DNA from: Candidatus Tokpelaia hoelldoblerii
GTDB taxonomy: Bacteria; Pseudomonadota; Alphaproteobacteria; Rhizobiales; Rhizobiaceae
Direction: 5' to 3'
Length of the DNA: 64,000 bases
NCBI GenBank assembly: GCA_002005325.1
Contig: CP017315.1
Span: 1,116,001 to 1,180,000, forward strand
Part shown: positions 35,072 through 44,065 of the stretch, piece by piece
How the letters are laid out: each line of letters starts with the position of its first letter
Numbering within the stretch: the first letter of the stretch is position 1
Made by a program: the position numbers and the translations under genes
The notes under the pieces: generated by a model
Told to the model about the DNA's origin: nothing
Databases searched by the model: none
What the model saw: only the letters and a program-made list of their open reading frames with translations

Positions 35072-36502
35072 TTAACGCCGTCTCCCGCCTTTTTCAGTCA
35101 CATTCAGAATATCCTGCGCCCGCAGCCAGTCGGCTGAATTCCTTGCCAGATTTTTCTGGGCCCGTACAGCAAAAACCCGCGCCTGCCCATAGGCGCCACT
35201 GTAATAGTGCATATCCGCCATGGCAAGATCAGCCGGGCCTGTTTTGCCCAGTTGCCCGTAGGCCATGGCCAGAATACGATAACCGGCGGCAAACTCCGGC
35301 TCATGGCGCAAGCCGCTTTTAATCTCGTTGACCGCCTGGGCAGCATTGTTCCTGCCCCCGCTTAACAGCAAGGCCCGCCCGTAACTGATACGCAAAATGC
35401 TGGAATTGCGCTTGTCAAATGCCGCAGCCTTTTTATACGCGGCAGCGGCTGCCGTCGGATCATTGGCCCGAATCAGGGTATCCCCCAGCAATTCCTGAAA
35501 ATACGGGTTTTGCGGCTGCTCACTGACCAGCGCCCGGACCTTGCCAAGGGCGATTTGCGGCGAGCCGCTCTCAGCGGCCAGAATCGCCTCGCCATAACGG
35601 GCGGGAAGCCCGCGCGGATCAGCAGCAAACATCCGCCGCAAACCGCCGAGATTGCCATAATTGGCGACAATTTTCGCCCGCACCATATCATGACGGCGCT
35701 GCAGCCCGGCGGGGTCTTTTTTATTGAAATGCGGGCTTTTTTTAGCCAGCGCCTCCAGTGTGGCGATGCGGTCGCGCGGCAACGGATGGCTGACACGATA
35801 AGGGTCAACCCGTGTGCCGGAAAACGAAAGTGCGTTGGAAAAACGTTCAAACGTTGTCAACATGCCCTTGGCAGACTGCCCGGTACGGTCGAGATAAACA
35901 ATAGCCGAACGGTCGGCAGCGGTCTCTTCACTGCGCTGATAATGCAGCAGCGAGCGCATGGCCAACTCGGAACTGCCGGCAACAATACCGCTGCCGGCCG
36001 CACCCGCATCACCATTGCCGCTGGCGGCGCCGGTCGCCGCCGCCCCGATGCCGACCAGCATACCGATGACAGAAAGGGTCTGGGCTTTTTTCAGCTGCTC
36101 ACGCATACGCTGCTGGTGCCCGCCAGCCAGATGCCCGACTTCATGAGCAATAACACCGATAATCTCATTGGGCGTTTCCGCCTGCATCAAGGCGCCAATA
36201 TTGACAAAAATACGCTGGCCGTCAACAAAAGCGTTAAAACTGCGGTCATTAACCAGAATAACCTCAATATTTGTCCGTAACTTTGCCGCTTTCAGGACAG
36301 GGCGGGCATAATCAGCAACAAGGGCTTCAATTTCCGCATCACGAATCAGCGGAATTCTGCGCCCCTGCGCCTGCGCGGAAACCGGTAACAACGGCTGAAA
36401 CGCCAAAAGCGCAATAAAGAAGATGCGCAAGAGAACCGAACGATAAAGCACGGCAACTTCGGCTTTTCCGGCTCTGCAAAGCTGTTTTATCATTTTCCGC
36501 AA
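35072..36502 (-). CDS. M48-family metalloprotease with C-terminal TPR region (BepA-like)
   Basis: A 476-residue exported protease with a signal peptide (about residues 20-46, ending SAQAQG). The zinc motif VIAHEVGHLAGGHQQ lies near residue 120, and the third ligand Glu is in the ERSEETAADRSA-type region near 190 (YQRSEETAADR). The C-terminal 200 residues are helical repeats (YFQELLGDTLIRANDPTAAAAAYKKA) matching TPR units. BepA proteins tend outer-membrane assembly in the periplasm, so that role is likely here. The gene order M48-DsbA-like-accBC is familiar from rhizobia. Confidence 0.9.
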   Translation of the reverse strand: MRKMIKQLCRAGKAEVAVLYRSVLLRIFFIALLAFQPLLPVSAQAQGRRIPLIRDAEIEALVADYARPVLKAAKLRTNIEVILVNDRSFNAFVDGQRIFVNIGALMQAETPNEIIGVIAHEVGHLAGGHQQRMREQLKKAQTLSVIGMLVGIGAAATGAASGNGDAGAAGSGIVAGSSELAMRSLLHYQRSEETAADRSAIVYLDRTGQSAKGMLTTFERFSNALSFSGTRVDPYRVSHPLPRDRIATLEALAKKSPHFNKKDPAGLQRRHDMVRAKIVANYGNLGGLRRMFAADPRGLPARYGEAILAAESGSPQIALGKVRALVSEQPQNPYFQELLGDTLIRANDPTAAAAAYKKAAAFDKRNSSILRISYGRALLLSGGRNNAAQAVNEIKSGLRHEPEFAAGYRILAMAYGQLGKTGPADLAMADMHYYSGAYGQARVFAVRAQKNLARNSADWLRAQDILNVTEKGGRRR

Positions 36503-36683
36503 CCTTCTTCCAAAGCAGCATATATCATCGGCAAGTCTATAAATCTCTTTCTATTTATGCAACATATTTAAAAACGCCTGAAAATAAGGTATTTAAGAAC
36601 AAAATCATGCTATTTGGGCATTTCTGCGGCAAATACAAACCCGGTACGGGCAAAAAAGGACAATAAAAGGGAGCCTACAGTTC

Positions 36684-37676
36684 ATGACACTTTACAGCCA
36701 GACCACCCGCCCCCGCTTTGCCATTGCGCCCATGCTTGACTGGACAGACCGCCATTGCCGGTTTTTCCACCGGCAACTGACAAAAAAGGCCCTGCTCTAC
36801 AGCGAAATGGTGGTGGCAGACGCCGCCATTCATGGCAACCGGCAGAGATTGCTGGGTTTTTCGCCGCCTGAGCACCCGCTTGCCTTGCAGCTGGGCGGTT
36901 CTGACCCGCAAAAACTGGCTGAAGCGGCAAAAATCGGCGCAGATTTCGGCTATGATGAAATCAACCTCAATGTCGGCTGCCCGTCCGACCGTGTGCAATC
37001 GGGTACATTCGGCGCCTGTCTCATGCTGGAGCCGGAAACTGTCGCCCGTGCTGTCGCGGCGATGAAGCAGGCGGTTTCGCTTCCCGTCACAATCAAATGC
37101 CGTATCGGCGTGGATGAACAGGATACGGATACCGCCCTTGACCGGCTGGGAGCACTTGTCTGGAAAGCAGGGGCCGACGCCATGTGGGTTCATGCCCGCA
37201 AGGCATGGCTGAAAGGGCTTTCACCCAAGGAAAACCGTGATATCCCGCCGCTTGATTACCAGCGCGTCTATCGTCTCAAGCAAGACAACGCCGCCCGTTT
37301 TGTCGGCATCAATGGTGGTGTTGCAACTTTGCGAGAGGCAGCTGAACATTTACGGTCCGTTGACGGCGTCATGATAGGCCGCGCCGCTTATCATAACCCG
37401 CAACTGCTGGCAGATGTTGATCATAAAATTTATGGCGCACCGGCAACAACCGTCGATTACCCGGCTCTGATTGACACCATGGCCGCCTGTATTGACGCCC
37501 ATATCGCTTCCGGCGGGCGTGCCGCCCACGTAACACGCCACATGGTCGGCCTGTTTCACGGGCAGGCAGGGGCGCGCCGCTGGCGGCAGATCTTATCAAC
37601 CGACGCCGCACACCATGACGCCACGTCAGAGGTTTTACACAAAGCCTTTGCCTGCATCACCACAGCGGAAGAATGA
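36684..37676 (+). CDS. dusA: tRNA-dihydrouridine(20/20a) synthase DusA
   Basis: FMN enzyme reducing uridines of the tRNA D-loop. Motifs are RFAIAPMLDWTDRHCRFFHRQ at the N-terminus (typical of DusA), LQLGGSDP, the catalytic NLNVGCPSDRVQSGTFGACLM near residue 95, WVHARKAWLKG near 170 and GVMIGRAAYHNP near 230. With dusB at 17 kb the window has two dihydrouridine synthases of different specificity. A good ribosome binding site (AAAGGGAG) precedes the ATG. Confidence 0.95.
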   Translation: MTLYSQTTRPRFAIAPMLDWTDRHCRFFHRQLTKKALLYSEMVVADAAIHGNRQRLLGFSPPEHPLALQLGGSDPQKLAEAAKIGADFGYDEINLNVGCPSDRVQSGTFGACLMLEPETVARAVAAMKQAVSLPVTIKCRIGVDEQDTDTALDRLGALVWKAGADAMWVHARKAWLKGLSPKENRDIPPLDYQRVYRLKQDNAARFVGINGGVATLREAAEHLRSVDGVMIGRAAYHNPQLLADVDHKIYGAPATTVDYPALIDTMAACIDAHIASGGRAAHVTRHMVGLFHGQAGARRWRQILSTDAAHHDATSEVLHKAFACITTAEE

Positions 37677-37745
37677 TCCGGCAGGTATCTGAAGCAGGTT
37701 TAATCTGGTTTGACCCAATACATGCTCCAGTTTTCTTATAGTGCC

Positions 37746-37789
37746 GCATTTTCGGACGGAAAACCGATCCCTGCCTTTCCTGAAAATGC
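37746..37789. repeat. Rhizobiales-type intergenic palindromic repeat
   Basis: GCATTTTC at 37746-37753 is mirrored by GAAAATGC at 37782-37789 with 28 bases between, including the inner GGACGGAAAACCG and CCTTTCCT parts; CTCTAG follows. I recognise this pattern from intergenic regions of Brucella and Rhizobium relatives. It lies between the convergent dusA and gabD and probably helps end both transcripts. Confidence 0.65.
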
Positions 37790-37790
37790 T

Positions 37791-39266
37791 CTAGACGCTC
37801 AGGCACAGATATTTCATTTCCAGATAATCATCCGCGCCATATCTGGAACCTTCCCGCCCGAGGCCAGATTGCTTGATACCGCCAAAGGGCGCGGTTTCGG
37901 TGGAAATAAGCCCGGTATTGATGCCAACCATGCCATATTCCAGCGCTTCCGCCACCCGGACGATCTTTGCCATGTCTTTGGAATAAAAATAAGACGCAAG
38001 GCCAAATTCGGTATTATTGGCCATGGCGACAACCTCTTCTTCCGTCCTGAAGCGGAATAAAGGGGCGACAGGGCCAAAAGTCTCTTCCCGCGCCACCAGC
38101 ATGTCACCGGTCACTTCAGTCAGGATTGTCGGCTCAAAAAACAGGCCGCCATCCTGCAATGGCTTGCCGCCAGCCAGAACTTCAGCGCCTTTGGATACAG
38201 CATCAGCAATATGATCAGCAACCTTGGCAAGAGCGCCCTCGTTAATCAAAGGCCCAAGGTCCACGCCTTTTTCCATACCATCGCCGACTTTCATGCCCTT
38301 GACACGCTGCGCCAGTTTTTCTGCAAAGCGCTCATAAACCGCGTCATGGACATAAAGGCGATTGGCGCAAACACAGGTCTGGCCATTATTGCGGTATTTG
38401 GACACAATCGCCCCTTCAACCGCTGCGTCAATATCCGCATCATCAAAGACGATAAACGGCGCGTTGCCGCCAAGTTCCAGCCCCATTTTCAGAACCTGCT
38501 CCGCCCCCTGGCGCATCAGAATCCGCCCGACTTTTGTTGAACCGGTAAAAGTCACCTTGCGGATTTTGGCATTTTCGCAAAATTCCTTGCCGATATCCGC
38601 CGCCTGCGTTGACAGCACAAGGCTGAAAAGCCCGGCAGGCAAACCGGCGCGCCCGGCCAGAACAGCCATGGCGATAGCCGACAGCGGCGTTTCCGCCGCC
38701 GGTTTGGCCACCATGGCGCAACCCACCGCCAAAGCAGGCGCGACTTTGCGCGCCAGCATGGCATTGGGAAAATTCCACGGCGTGATCGCGCCGACAACCC
38801 CGACCGGCTGCCTGATAACAACAATGCGTTTATCCGCCTGATGGCCGGGAATGGTGTCGCCGTAAATGCGCTTGGCTTCCTCGGCGAACCATTCCACATA
38901 AGACGCGCCGTAAAGAATTTCCCCGCGCGCTTCCAGCCACGGCTTGCCCATTTCCATGGTTAAAATGGTGGCCAGATCATCGGCATTCGCCACCATCAGG
39001 CCAAACAGTTTGCGCAACACACCCGCGCGTTCCCTGGCTGTTTTCCCTGCCCATTGTTTTTGTTCAGCAAATGCCCTGTCAACAGCACGCTGTGTCTCGG
39101 CCCGGCCAAAATCCGGCAAGGTCGCAAGAACCTCACCGGTTGCAGGATTGGTCACGGTAAAAGTCGCGCCGCTATCGCTTTTGCCAAGCCACTCCCCGGC
39201 AATCAGGCCTTTGGCAGCAACAAGGCTTTTATCGGCAAGTTTGGAAAGCAGTTTATCAGAAATCAT
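37791..39266 (-). CDS. gabD: Succinate-semialdehyde dehydrogenase
   Basis: Oxidises succinate semialdehyde to succinate with NAD(P)+, the second step of GABA use. The 491-residue aldehyde dehydrogenase has the NAD-binding TPWNFPNAMLARKVAPALA near residue 155, the catalytic Glu in LELGGNAPFIVFDDADID near 265, and the catalytic Cys in NNGQTCVCANR near 298. It follows gabT by 3 bases, so the two are one operon. The second Cys two residues after the catalytic one matches the redox-pair arrangement known for GabD. Confidence 0.96.
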   Translation of the reverse strand: MISDKLLSKLADKSLVAAKGLIAGEWLGKSDSGATFTVTNPATGEVLATLPDFGRAETQRAVDRAFAEQKQWAGKTARERAGVLRKLFGLMVANADDLATILTMEMGKPWLEARGEILYGASYVEWFAEEAKRIYGDTIPGHQADKRIVVIRQPVGVVGAITPWNFPNAMLARKVAPALAVGCAMVAKPAAETPLSAIAMAVLAGRAGLPAGLFSLVLSTQAADIGKEFCENAKIRKVTFTGSTKVGRILMRQGAEQVLKMGLELGGNAPFIVFDDADIDAAVEGAIVSKYRNNGQTCVCANRLYVHDAVYERFAEKLAQRVKGMKVGDGMEKGVDLGPLINEGALAKVADHIADAVSKGAEVLAGGKPLQDGGLFFEPTILTEVTGDMLVAREETFGPVAPLFRFRTEEEVVAMANNTEFGLASYFYSKDMAKIVRVAEALEYGMVGINTGLISTETAPFGGIKQSGLGREGSRYGADDYLEMKYLCLSV

Positions 39267-39269
39267 TCC

Positions 39270-40550
39270 TTATACCTCTCTGGCACATTCTGTCAGAGTG
39301 TCTTCAAGAATATCAAGCGCTTCACTAAAAATTTTATCATCAATGGTAATCGGCGCAAGAAAACGCACAACGTTGCCATAGACACCGCAGGTGAGCAAAA
39401 TCAGCCCCTTTTCCAGGGCTTTTTTACGCACCTGCTCAGTAAAGGCCGCACTCGGTTCATCAGAATCCGGCTTATTAAATTCAACCGCCACCATGAAGCC
39501 CAGCCCGCGAATATCAGCAATCTGCGGCACATCCTCCCGCATGGACTGCAAACGCTGTTTCAACCGCGCACCAAGCAAGGACGCACGCTCGCACAGGTTT
39601 TCTTCCTCAATCACATCAAGCACCGCGTGCGCCGCCGCAACCGCCACGGGGTTGCCGCCATACGTGCCGCCGAGCCCGCCGGGGGCCGCCGCATCCATCA
39701 GATCCGCCCGCCCTGTCACCGCCGCAAGCGGGAAACCGCCGCCCAAGCCCTTCGCCATTGCGGTAATATCAGCGGTAATCTCCTGATTTTCCATCGCAAA
39801 CAGTTTCCCTGTGCGGGCAAAGCCTGTCTGCACTTCATCGGCAATCAGCACAATACCATGTTCGTCGGCACACTTGCGCAAGGCTGCAAACAGCGCTTTC
39901 GGCACTTCATAAAAACCGCCTTCGCCCTGCACCGGCTCAACAATAAAAGCCGCCACCCGCTTCGGGGCAACATCCGCCTTGAACAGTTTTTCCAAACTGG
40001 CAAGCGTGGCCTCAACACTGATTCCATGCAGCTCAACCGGAAAAGGAATATGATAGACATCCGGCATCAACGGCCCGAAATCTGCCTTGTAGGGCTGCAC
40101 TTTTCCGGTAAGCGCCATGCCCATGAATGTCCGTCCGTGAAAACCGCCGGTGAAGGCGATAACAGCAGAACGCCCCGTAGCGGCGCGCGCAACCTTGACG
40201 GCATTTTCCACCGCTTCGGCACCGGTGGTGACAAACAGTGTTTTTTTCTCAAAATCGCCCGGAACAAGCCTGTTCAGGCGTTCAGCCAGAGCAACATAAT
40301 TTTCATAAGGGACAACCTGATGGCAGGTATGGGTGAAATGCTCAAGCTGTTTTTTGGCCGCTTCAATCACACGGGGATGGCAGTGCCCGGTATTCACCAC
40401 CGCAATGCCTGCCGCAAAATCAATATAACGCCGGCCCTCCACATCCCAGACTTCAGAATTCCGCGCCCGTTCAACATAGACCTGCGTATTAACCCCGACA
40501 CCGCGCGCGACAGCATCGGTGCGGCGATTTGCAATTTCCTGATTTAACAT
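39270..40550 (-). CDS. gabT: 4-aminobutyrate aminotransferase
   Basis: PLP enzyme moving the amino group of GABA to 2-oxoglutarate to give succinate semialdehyde and glutamate. The 426-residue class III transaminase shows VTTGAEAVENAVKVARAAT near residue 105, IADEVQTGFARTG near 240 (PLP-binding Asp), and the Schiff-base Lys in AMAKGLGGGFPLAAV near 268. It is divergent from the MHS transporter and ureohydrolase genes. Confidence 0.96.
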   Translation of the reverse strand: MLNQEIANRRTDAVARGVGVNTQVYVERARNSEVWDVEGRRYIDFAAGIAVVNTGHCHPRVIEAAKKQLEHFTHTCHQVVPYENYVALAERLNRLVPGDFEKKTLFVTTGAEAVENAVKVARAATGRSAVIAFTGGFHGRTFMGMALTGKVQPYKADFGPLMPDVYHIPFPVELHGISVEATLASLEKLFKADVAPKRVAAFIVEPVQGEGGFYEVPKALFAALRKCADEHGIVLIADEVQTGFARTGKLFAMENQEITADITAMAKGLGGGFPLAAVTGRADLMDAAAPGGLGGTYGGNPVAVAAAHAVLDVIEEENLCERASLLGARLKQRLQSMREDVPQIADIRGLGFMVAVEFNKPDSDEPSAAFTEQVRKKALEKGLILLTCGVYGNVVRFLAPITIDDKIFSEALDILEDTLTECAREV

Positions 40551-40725
40551 CCTGTCTGCCTTTCAATGATTGAGACATGCGTTTCTCAAAGCAATCCAAC
40601 AAGAGCAAAGATGAATTTCCTCCCTCTGCCATTCCCTTGGCACTGCTCCTCCGATAAAAAGCTTACATGATTTGCGCACAGTTGCAATATGATTCCGGAT
40701 TGAATTTTATGTGAACGTTTTATGC

Positions 40726-40755
40726 TTGACAAAGACAGCTCAAAGCATGCAAAAT
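40726..40755 (+). promoter_or_regulatory. Promoter in the gabT / MHS-transporter divergent region
   Basis: A perfect TTGACA at 40726-40731 (preceded by C, as favoured in rhizobia), 18 bases, then CAAAAT at 40750-40755. A 6-base inverted repeat ATGCTT / AAGCAT (40722-40727 and 40743-40748) overlaps the -35 and spacer and could be an operator. The rest of the 289-base gap holds AT-rich sequence toward gabT with no other clear signal. Confidence 0.5.
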
Positions 40756-40839
40756 TTTTGACAGGAGATTATGGGGAGAGGCGGCATTCCCTCTTTGAGG
40801 AAGGAGAGGATGCCCGCTGTAAATCTGGAGGAGTTTTTC

Positions 40840-42150
40840 ATGAAACCACAACCGGTCAGGGCGGCCGCTGCCGCGCTTTTGGGAACATCCATTGAATGGT
40901 ATGATTTTTATGCCTACATAACGGCTGCCAGCCTTGTTTTCAAAGATGTTTTTTTCAAAACAGGAAACCCATTTCTCAGCGCCATGATTTCCATGGGCAC
41001 TGTTGCCATCGGGTTTATCGCCCGCCCTTTGGGCGCGGCTGTCTTTGGCCATTACGGCGATATTCTGGGACGCAAAAAATCCCTGATCATCACACTGGTC
41101 ATGATGGGGGCCGGTTCAACACTCATCGGCTTTCTGCCGACACCCGCCTCTATCGGGATCAGCGCAACACTTCTTCTGATTCTCCTGCGTTTTGTCCAGG
41201 GTGTGGCCATTGGCGGCGAATGGGGCGGCGCGGTTTTGATTTCCGCCGAGCATTCATCCCCGCGCTGGCGCACGATTTTGGCCTCCATCCCGCAATATGG
41301 CAGTTCTTTCGGCCTTATCCTTTCCACCCTGATGTTTATTCTGGTGCACAGGTTACCAGAGGCTGAACTTCACAGCTGGGGCTGGCGCATTCCCTTCTGG
41401 GGCAGCGGTGTTCTTCTGGTTATTGCGTTTATCATCCGCATCGGCATCAATGAAAGCCCGGAAATGCTCAGGCAGATGGAAAAGCAGCAGCACCGCGACC
41501 ATCTGCCGTTACGCACACTTATCCGCGACAGGCCGGCCTCGCTTGTTTATGGCATTGCCGCCTGCACACTTGGCATTGCCGGCACTTATTTCGCCACAAC
41601 CCTGATGATCAATTATACCACCATATATCTGGCTGTCAGGGAAGAGTCTCTTCTCGATGTGATTTTCTGGATCGGTTTTGTTGAGTTCATCGCCATTCCG
41701 CTGGCTACCTTTCTGGCTGTCCGCTTTGGTGAACGAATCGTTCTCTTAACCCTGTCTGTCCTGGGGGTGCTGATAGCCATACCGATGATGTGGCTTATCG
41801 AAACCGGTGATATGGCCAATATCGCCATTGCCATTCTGGGCGGCTCGTTCCTGGTGGGGGCAAGCTACGGTGTTCTGCCGGCTTATCTGTTCCGCGCCTT
41901 TCCGGTAGAAATCCGCTATTCCGGCATGTCGCTGAGCTATCAGCTTTGCGGGGCGATTTTTGGCGGGTTGACACCCATGGCCGGTCTGGCGCTGGCGGAA
42001 CATACATCTGCCCGCTGGCTCTCGCTGGCAGGATTGTTTGCCGTTTTGTGCGTTATCACCTTTATCGGCGTCTGGCGCCTGACAATGGCAAAACAGCCCT
42101 CGCCTGAAAATGGCTATGCAGAAACACTTGCCCGGACATTTGCTGAATAA
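40840..42150 (+). CDS. MHS-family major facilitator, probable guanidino/amino acid uptake
   Basis: A 436-residue, 12-segment metabolite:H+ symporter. Features are GTSIEWYDFYAYITAASLVF in segment 1, FGHYGDILGRKKSL in the 2-3 loop, and RFVQGVAIGGEWGGAVL in segment 4. The start at 40840 fits the family and has GGAGGAG upstream; an earlier ATG at 40810 also has a good ribosome binding site. It is followed 15 bases later by the ureohydrolase gene and faces gabT-gabD, so it may import the guanidino acid or GABA that these enzymes use. That assignment is inference from position. Confidence 0.9.
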   Translation: MKPQPVRAAAAALLGTSIEWYDFYAYITAASLVFKDVFFKTGNPFLSAMISMGTVAIGFIARPLGAAVFGHYGDILGRKKSLIITLVMMGAGSTLIGFLPTPASIGISATLLLILLRFVQGVAIGGEWGGAVLISAEHSSPRWRTILASIPQYGSSFGLILSTLMFILVHRLPEAELHSWGWRIPFWGSGVLLVIAFIIRIGINESPEMLRQMEKQQHRDHLPLRTLIRDRPASLVYGIAACTLGIAGTYFATTLMINYTTIYLAVREESLLDVIFWIGFVEFIAIPLATFLAVRFGERIVLLTLSVLGVLIAIPMMWLIETGDMANIAIAILGGSFLVGASYGVLPAYLFRAFPVEIRYSGMSLSYQLCGAIFGGLTPMAGLALAEHTSARWLSLAGLFAVLCVITFIGVWRLTMAKQPSPENGYAETLARTFAE

Positions 42151-42165
42151 ACTGGAGGAATGAAA

Positions 42166-43188
42166 ATGGATCTGGAACTCTTGAAAACACAATTTTCCGG
42201 CACGAATGAAGACATCATCCATGATGAGCATTTTCACGCTGTTGCCGAAGGAGTCATCAACAAATCCGGCACACGCCAGGCCGCTTATGCCGGTTTCCCC
42301 ACGCTGCTTGACGCACCGGCCCGTGTTGTTGACTGGGACAAGCCGCAACTTGATGACCTTGATGTGGCACTGCTGGGCATACCGATGGATCTGGCGATTT
42401 CAAACCGCAATGGCTGCCGTTTTGGCCCGCGCGCCCTGCGGGCGATTGAACGGATCGGCCCTTATAATCATGTTTTGCGTGTTGCGCCCAAGATGAAACT
42501 GAACATTGCCGATGTCGGCGATGTGCCATTCCGCAGCCGCTATGATCTGGAAGGCAACCATCAGGATATTGAGCAAACCGTTGCCAGGATTGTCAAAGCC
42601 GGTGTCATGCCGCTTTCAGCCGGCGGCGACCACTCTGTCAGCCTGCCGGTTCTACGCGCGCTCGGACAGGATCAACCGGTGGCGATGATTCATATTGATG
42701 CCCATTGTGACACAGGCGGACCTTATGACAATTGCCGTTTTCACCATGGCGGCCCGTTCCGCCAGGCGGTCCTGGATGGTGTGCTTGACCCGCAGAAAAC
42801 AATCCAGATCGGTATTCGCGGCGCGTCTGAATATTTATGGGAGTTTTCCCACCAATCCGGCATGACCGTGATTCACGCCGAAGACATTCAGCAACACGGC
42901 ATAGAATTTGCCATTGCCAAAGCGCGCCAGTTGATCGGCGATCATCCGGTTTATCTTTCTTTTGACATTGACAGCCTTGATCCGGCCTTTGCCCCGGGCA
43001 CCGGCACACCGGAAATCGGCGGCCTGACCACCCGTGAGGCACAGGCGCTGCTGCGCGGCCTTGCCGGTATCAACATTATCGGCGGCGATGTGGTGGAGGT
43101 TTCCCCCGCTTATGACGCCACAACCAACACCGCGCAGGCGGGTGCACAGATGATGTTTGAAATCCTCAGCCTGATGGCCGTGAAATAA
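42166..43188 (+). CDS. Ureohydrolase (agmatinase family), probable guanidinobutyrase
   Basis: A 340-residue arginase/agmatinase-fold hydrolase that releases urea from a guanidino compound using two Mn ions. Metal ligands are seen in SAGGDHSVSLP near residue 150, IHIDAHCDTGGPYDN near 175 and SFDIDSLDPAFAPGTGTPE near 265. The neighbouring gabT-gabD would use the GABA made from 4-guanidinobutyrate, so guanidinobutyrase (GbuA) is my best guess; agmatinase or guanidinopropionase remain possible. I choose the ATG at 42166 because GGAGG lies seven bases before it; the ATG at 42160 is too close to that site. Confidence 0.9.
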   Translation: MDLELLKTQFSGTNEDIIHDEHFHAVAEGVINKSGTRQAAYAGFPTLLDAPARVVDWDKPQLDDLDVALLGIPMDLAISNRNGCRFGPRALRAIERIGPYNHVLRVAPKMKLNIADVGDVPFRSRYDLEGNHQDIEQTVARIVKAGVMPLSAGGDHSVSLPVLRALGQDQPVAMIHIDAHCDTGGPYDNCRFHHGGPFRQAVLDGVLDPQKTIQIGIRGASEYLWEFSHQSGMTVIHAEDIQQHGIEFAIAKARQLIGDHPVYLSFDIDSLDPAFAPGTGTPEIGGLTTREAQALLRGLAGINIIGGDVVEVSPAYDATTNTAQAGAQMMFEILSLMAVK

Positions 43189-43208
43189 AACACAGCGCCT
43201 GAAATGAA

Positions 43209-43245
43209 AAAACCACCGTATTCTTGTCATGCGGTGGTTTCGTTT
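43209..43245. terminator. Terminator between the ureohydrolase and the aspartic protease gene
   Basis: Stem AAACCACCG / CGGTGGTTT with a 13-base loop lies between the two convergent genes. T-rich sequence flanks it on both strands (six T on the minus side), so it can stop transcription in both directions. Confidence 0.8.
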
Positions 43246-43264
43246 TATCTGATAGCCCCGCCAA

Positions 43265-43978
43265 TCAATCCAGCAGAATAAAACGGTCGCCCCGCACGCT
43301 ATAGCCGGACAAGCGGTTGAGAAAATCCATCCCCAGCAGGCTGATATCCAGTTCACCATCACGGGTGACATAGGCATAAAGGCTTTCCCGCCGGATTGTG
43401 CCAAGCCTTATGCTGTCAAGCGCAATACGGGCGTGGTGTGTGCGGCCATTGGCGGTTGAAACCGGATAATTATAGTGAAGCTTTACCGTATCAATGCCAA
43501 TCCGCCGCGCATCACGCTCGGTGAGCACAATTCTGGAAGCGCCGGTATCAATCAGAAAATGAACTGTTGTGCCGTTTACCTCAGCATCAGCGGCAAAATG
43601 GCCGCTTTCCATCTGACGCAATGTAACGGTTGCCCTGCCCTCATCATCAAATGCTGAAAGCGGACTGGCGGGAATAAGACCGGCGGTTATTTTTGCGCCG
43701 ATATCCTGCAATTCATAGCGGATATTATAACCGATCATCAAAACCAGAAAAACAATCACCCAGACAAGGGCGGAACGCACCATATGGCTGAGCTTGATTC
43801 CCCTGTGGGTCAGAAGCGATGCAACAAGCAGGCCAAACACGCCCAGATACACAATATCTGCCGTCCGATCCCCATCAAGCAGCGCAGATGAATGATATTG
43901 CGAGGCAATAAAACCGGCAACAATCGTGACAACAATAACAAGAAATACCCAGAAATAGCGCATAATGGTCTTCCCCAT
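43265..43978 (-). CDS. Retropepsin-like clan AA aspartic protease, membrane-anchored
   Basis: A 237-residue protein with three hydrophobic segments in the first 85 residues and a single retropepsin-like domain at the C-terminus. The catalytic motif is VHFLIDTGASRIVLTERDAR, and the flap and hydrophobic-hydrophobic-Gly region appear in the ISLLGMDFLNRLSGY block. It matches the bacterial TIGR02281-type family, which would act as a dimer with the protease domain in the periplasm. Substrate and role are unknown. It is the last gene of the leftward group after the DUF2059 gene. Confidence 0.87.
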   Translation of the reverse strand: MGKTIMRYFWVFLVIVVTIVAGFIASQYHSSALLDGDRTADIVYLGVFGLLVASLLTHRGIKLSHMVRSALVWVIVFLVLMIGYNIRYELQDIGAKITAGLIPASPLSAFDDEGRATVTLRQMESGHFAADAEVNGTTVHFLIDTGASRIVLTERDARRIGIDTVKLHYNYPVSTANGRTHHARIALDSIRLGTIRRESLYAYVTRDGELDISLLGMDFLNRLSGYSVRGDRFILLD

Positions 43979-44018
43979 GCCTTTTCAAGGCAAAAGCAGA
44001 TGGCACTTCCAGCGACAA

Positions 44019-44056
44019 GATATTGCGGCCAAACAAGGTATCCGGCCGCCAATATC
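44019..44056. terminator. Hairpin downstream of the DUF2059 gene
   Basis: GATATTGCGGCC pairs with GGCCGCCAATATC (one bulged base) around a 13-base loop, 9 bases after the DUF2059 stop on the minus strand. It has no clear T-run, so it may stabilise the transcript end rather than stop transcription. Confidence 0.45.
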
Positions 44057-44065
44057 CATCCGGGT

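Noticed and set aside
39054..40547. Long plus-strand frame opposite gabT/gabD (497 codons)
   Set aside because: Shadow of two certain genes, crossing their junction; basic and low-complexity with no motif.
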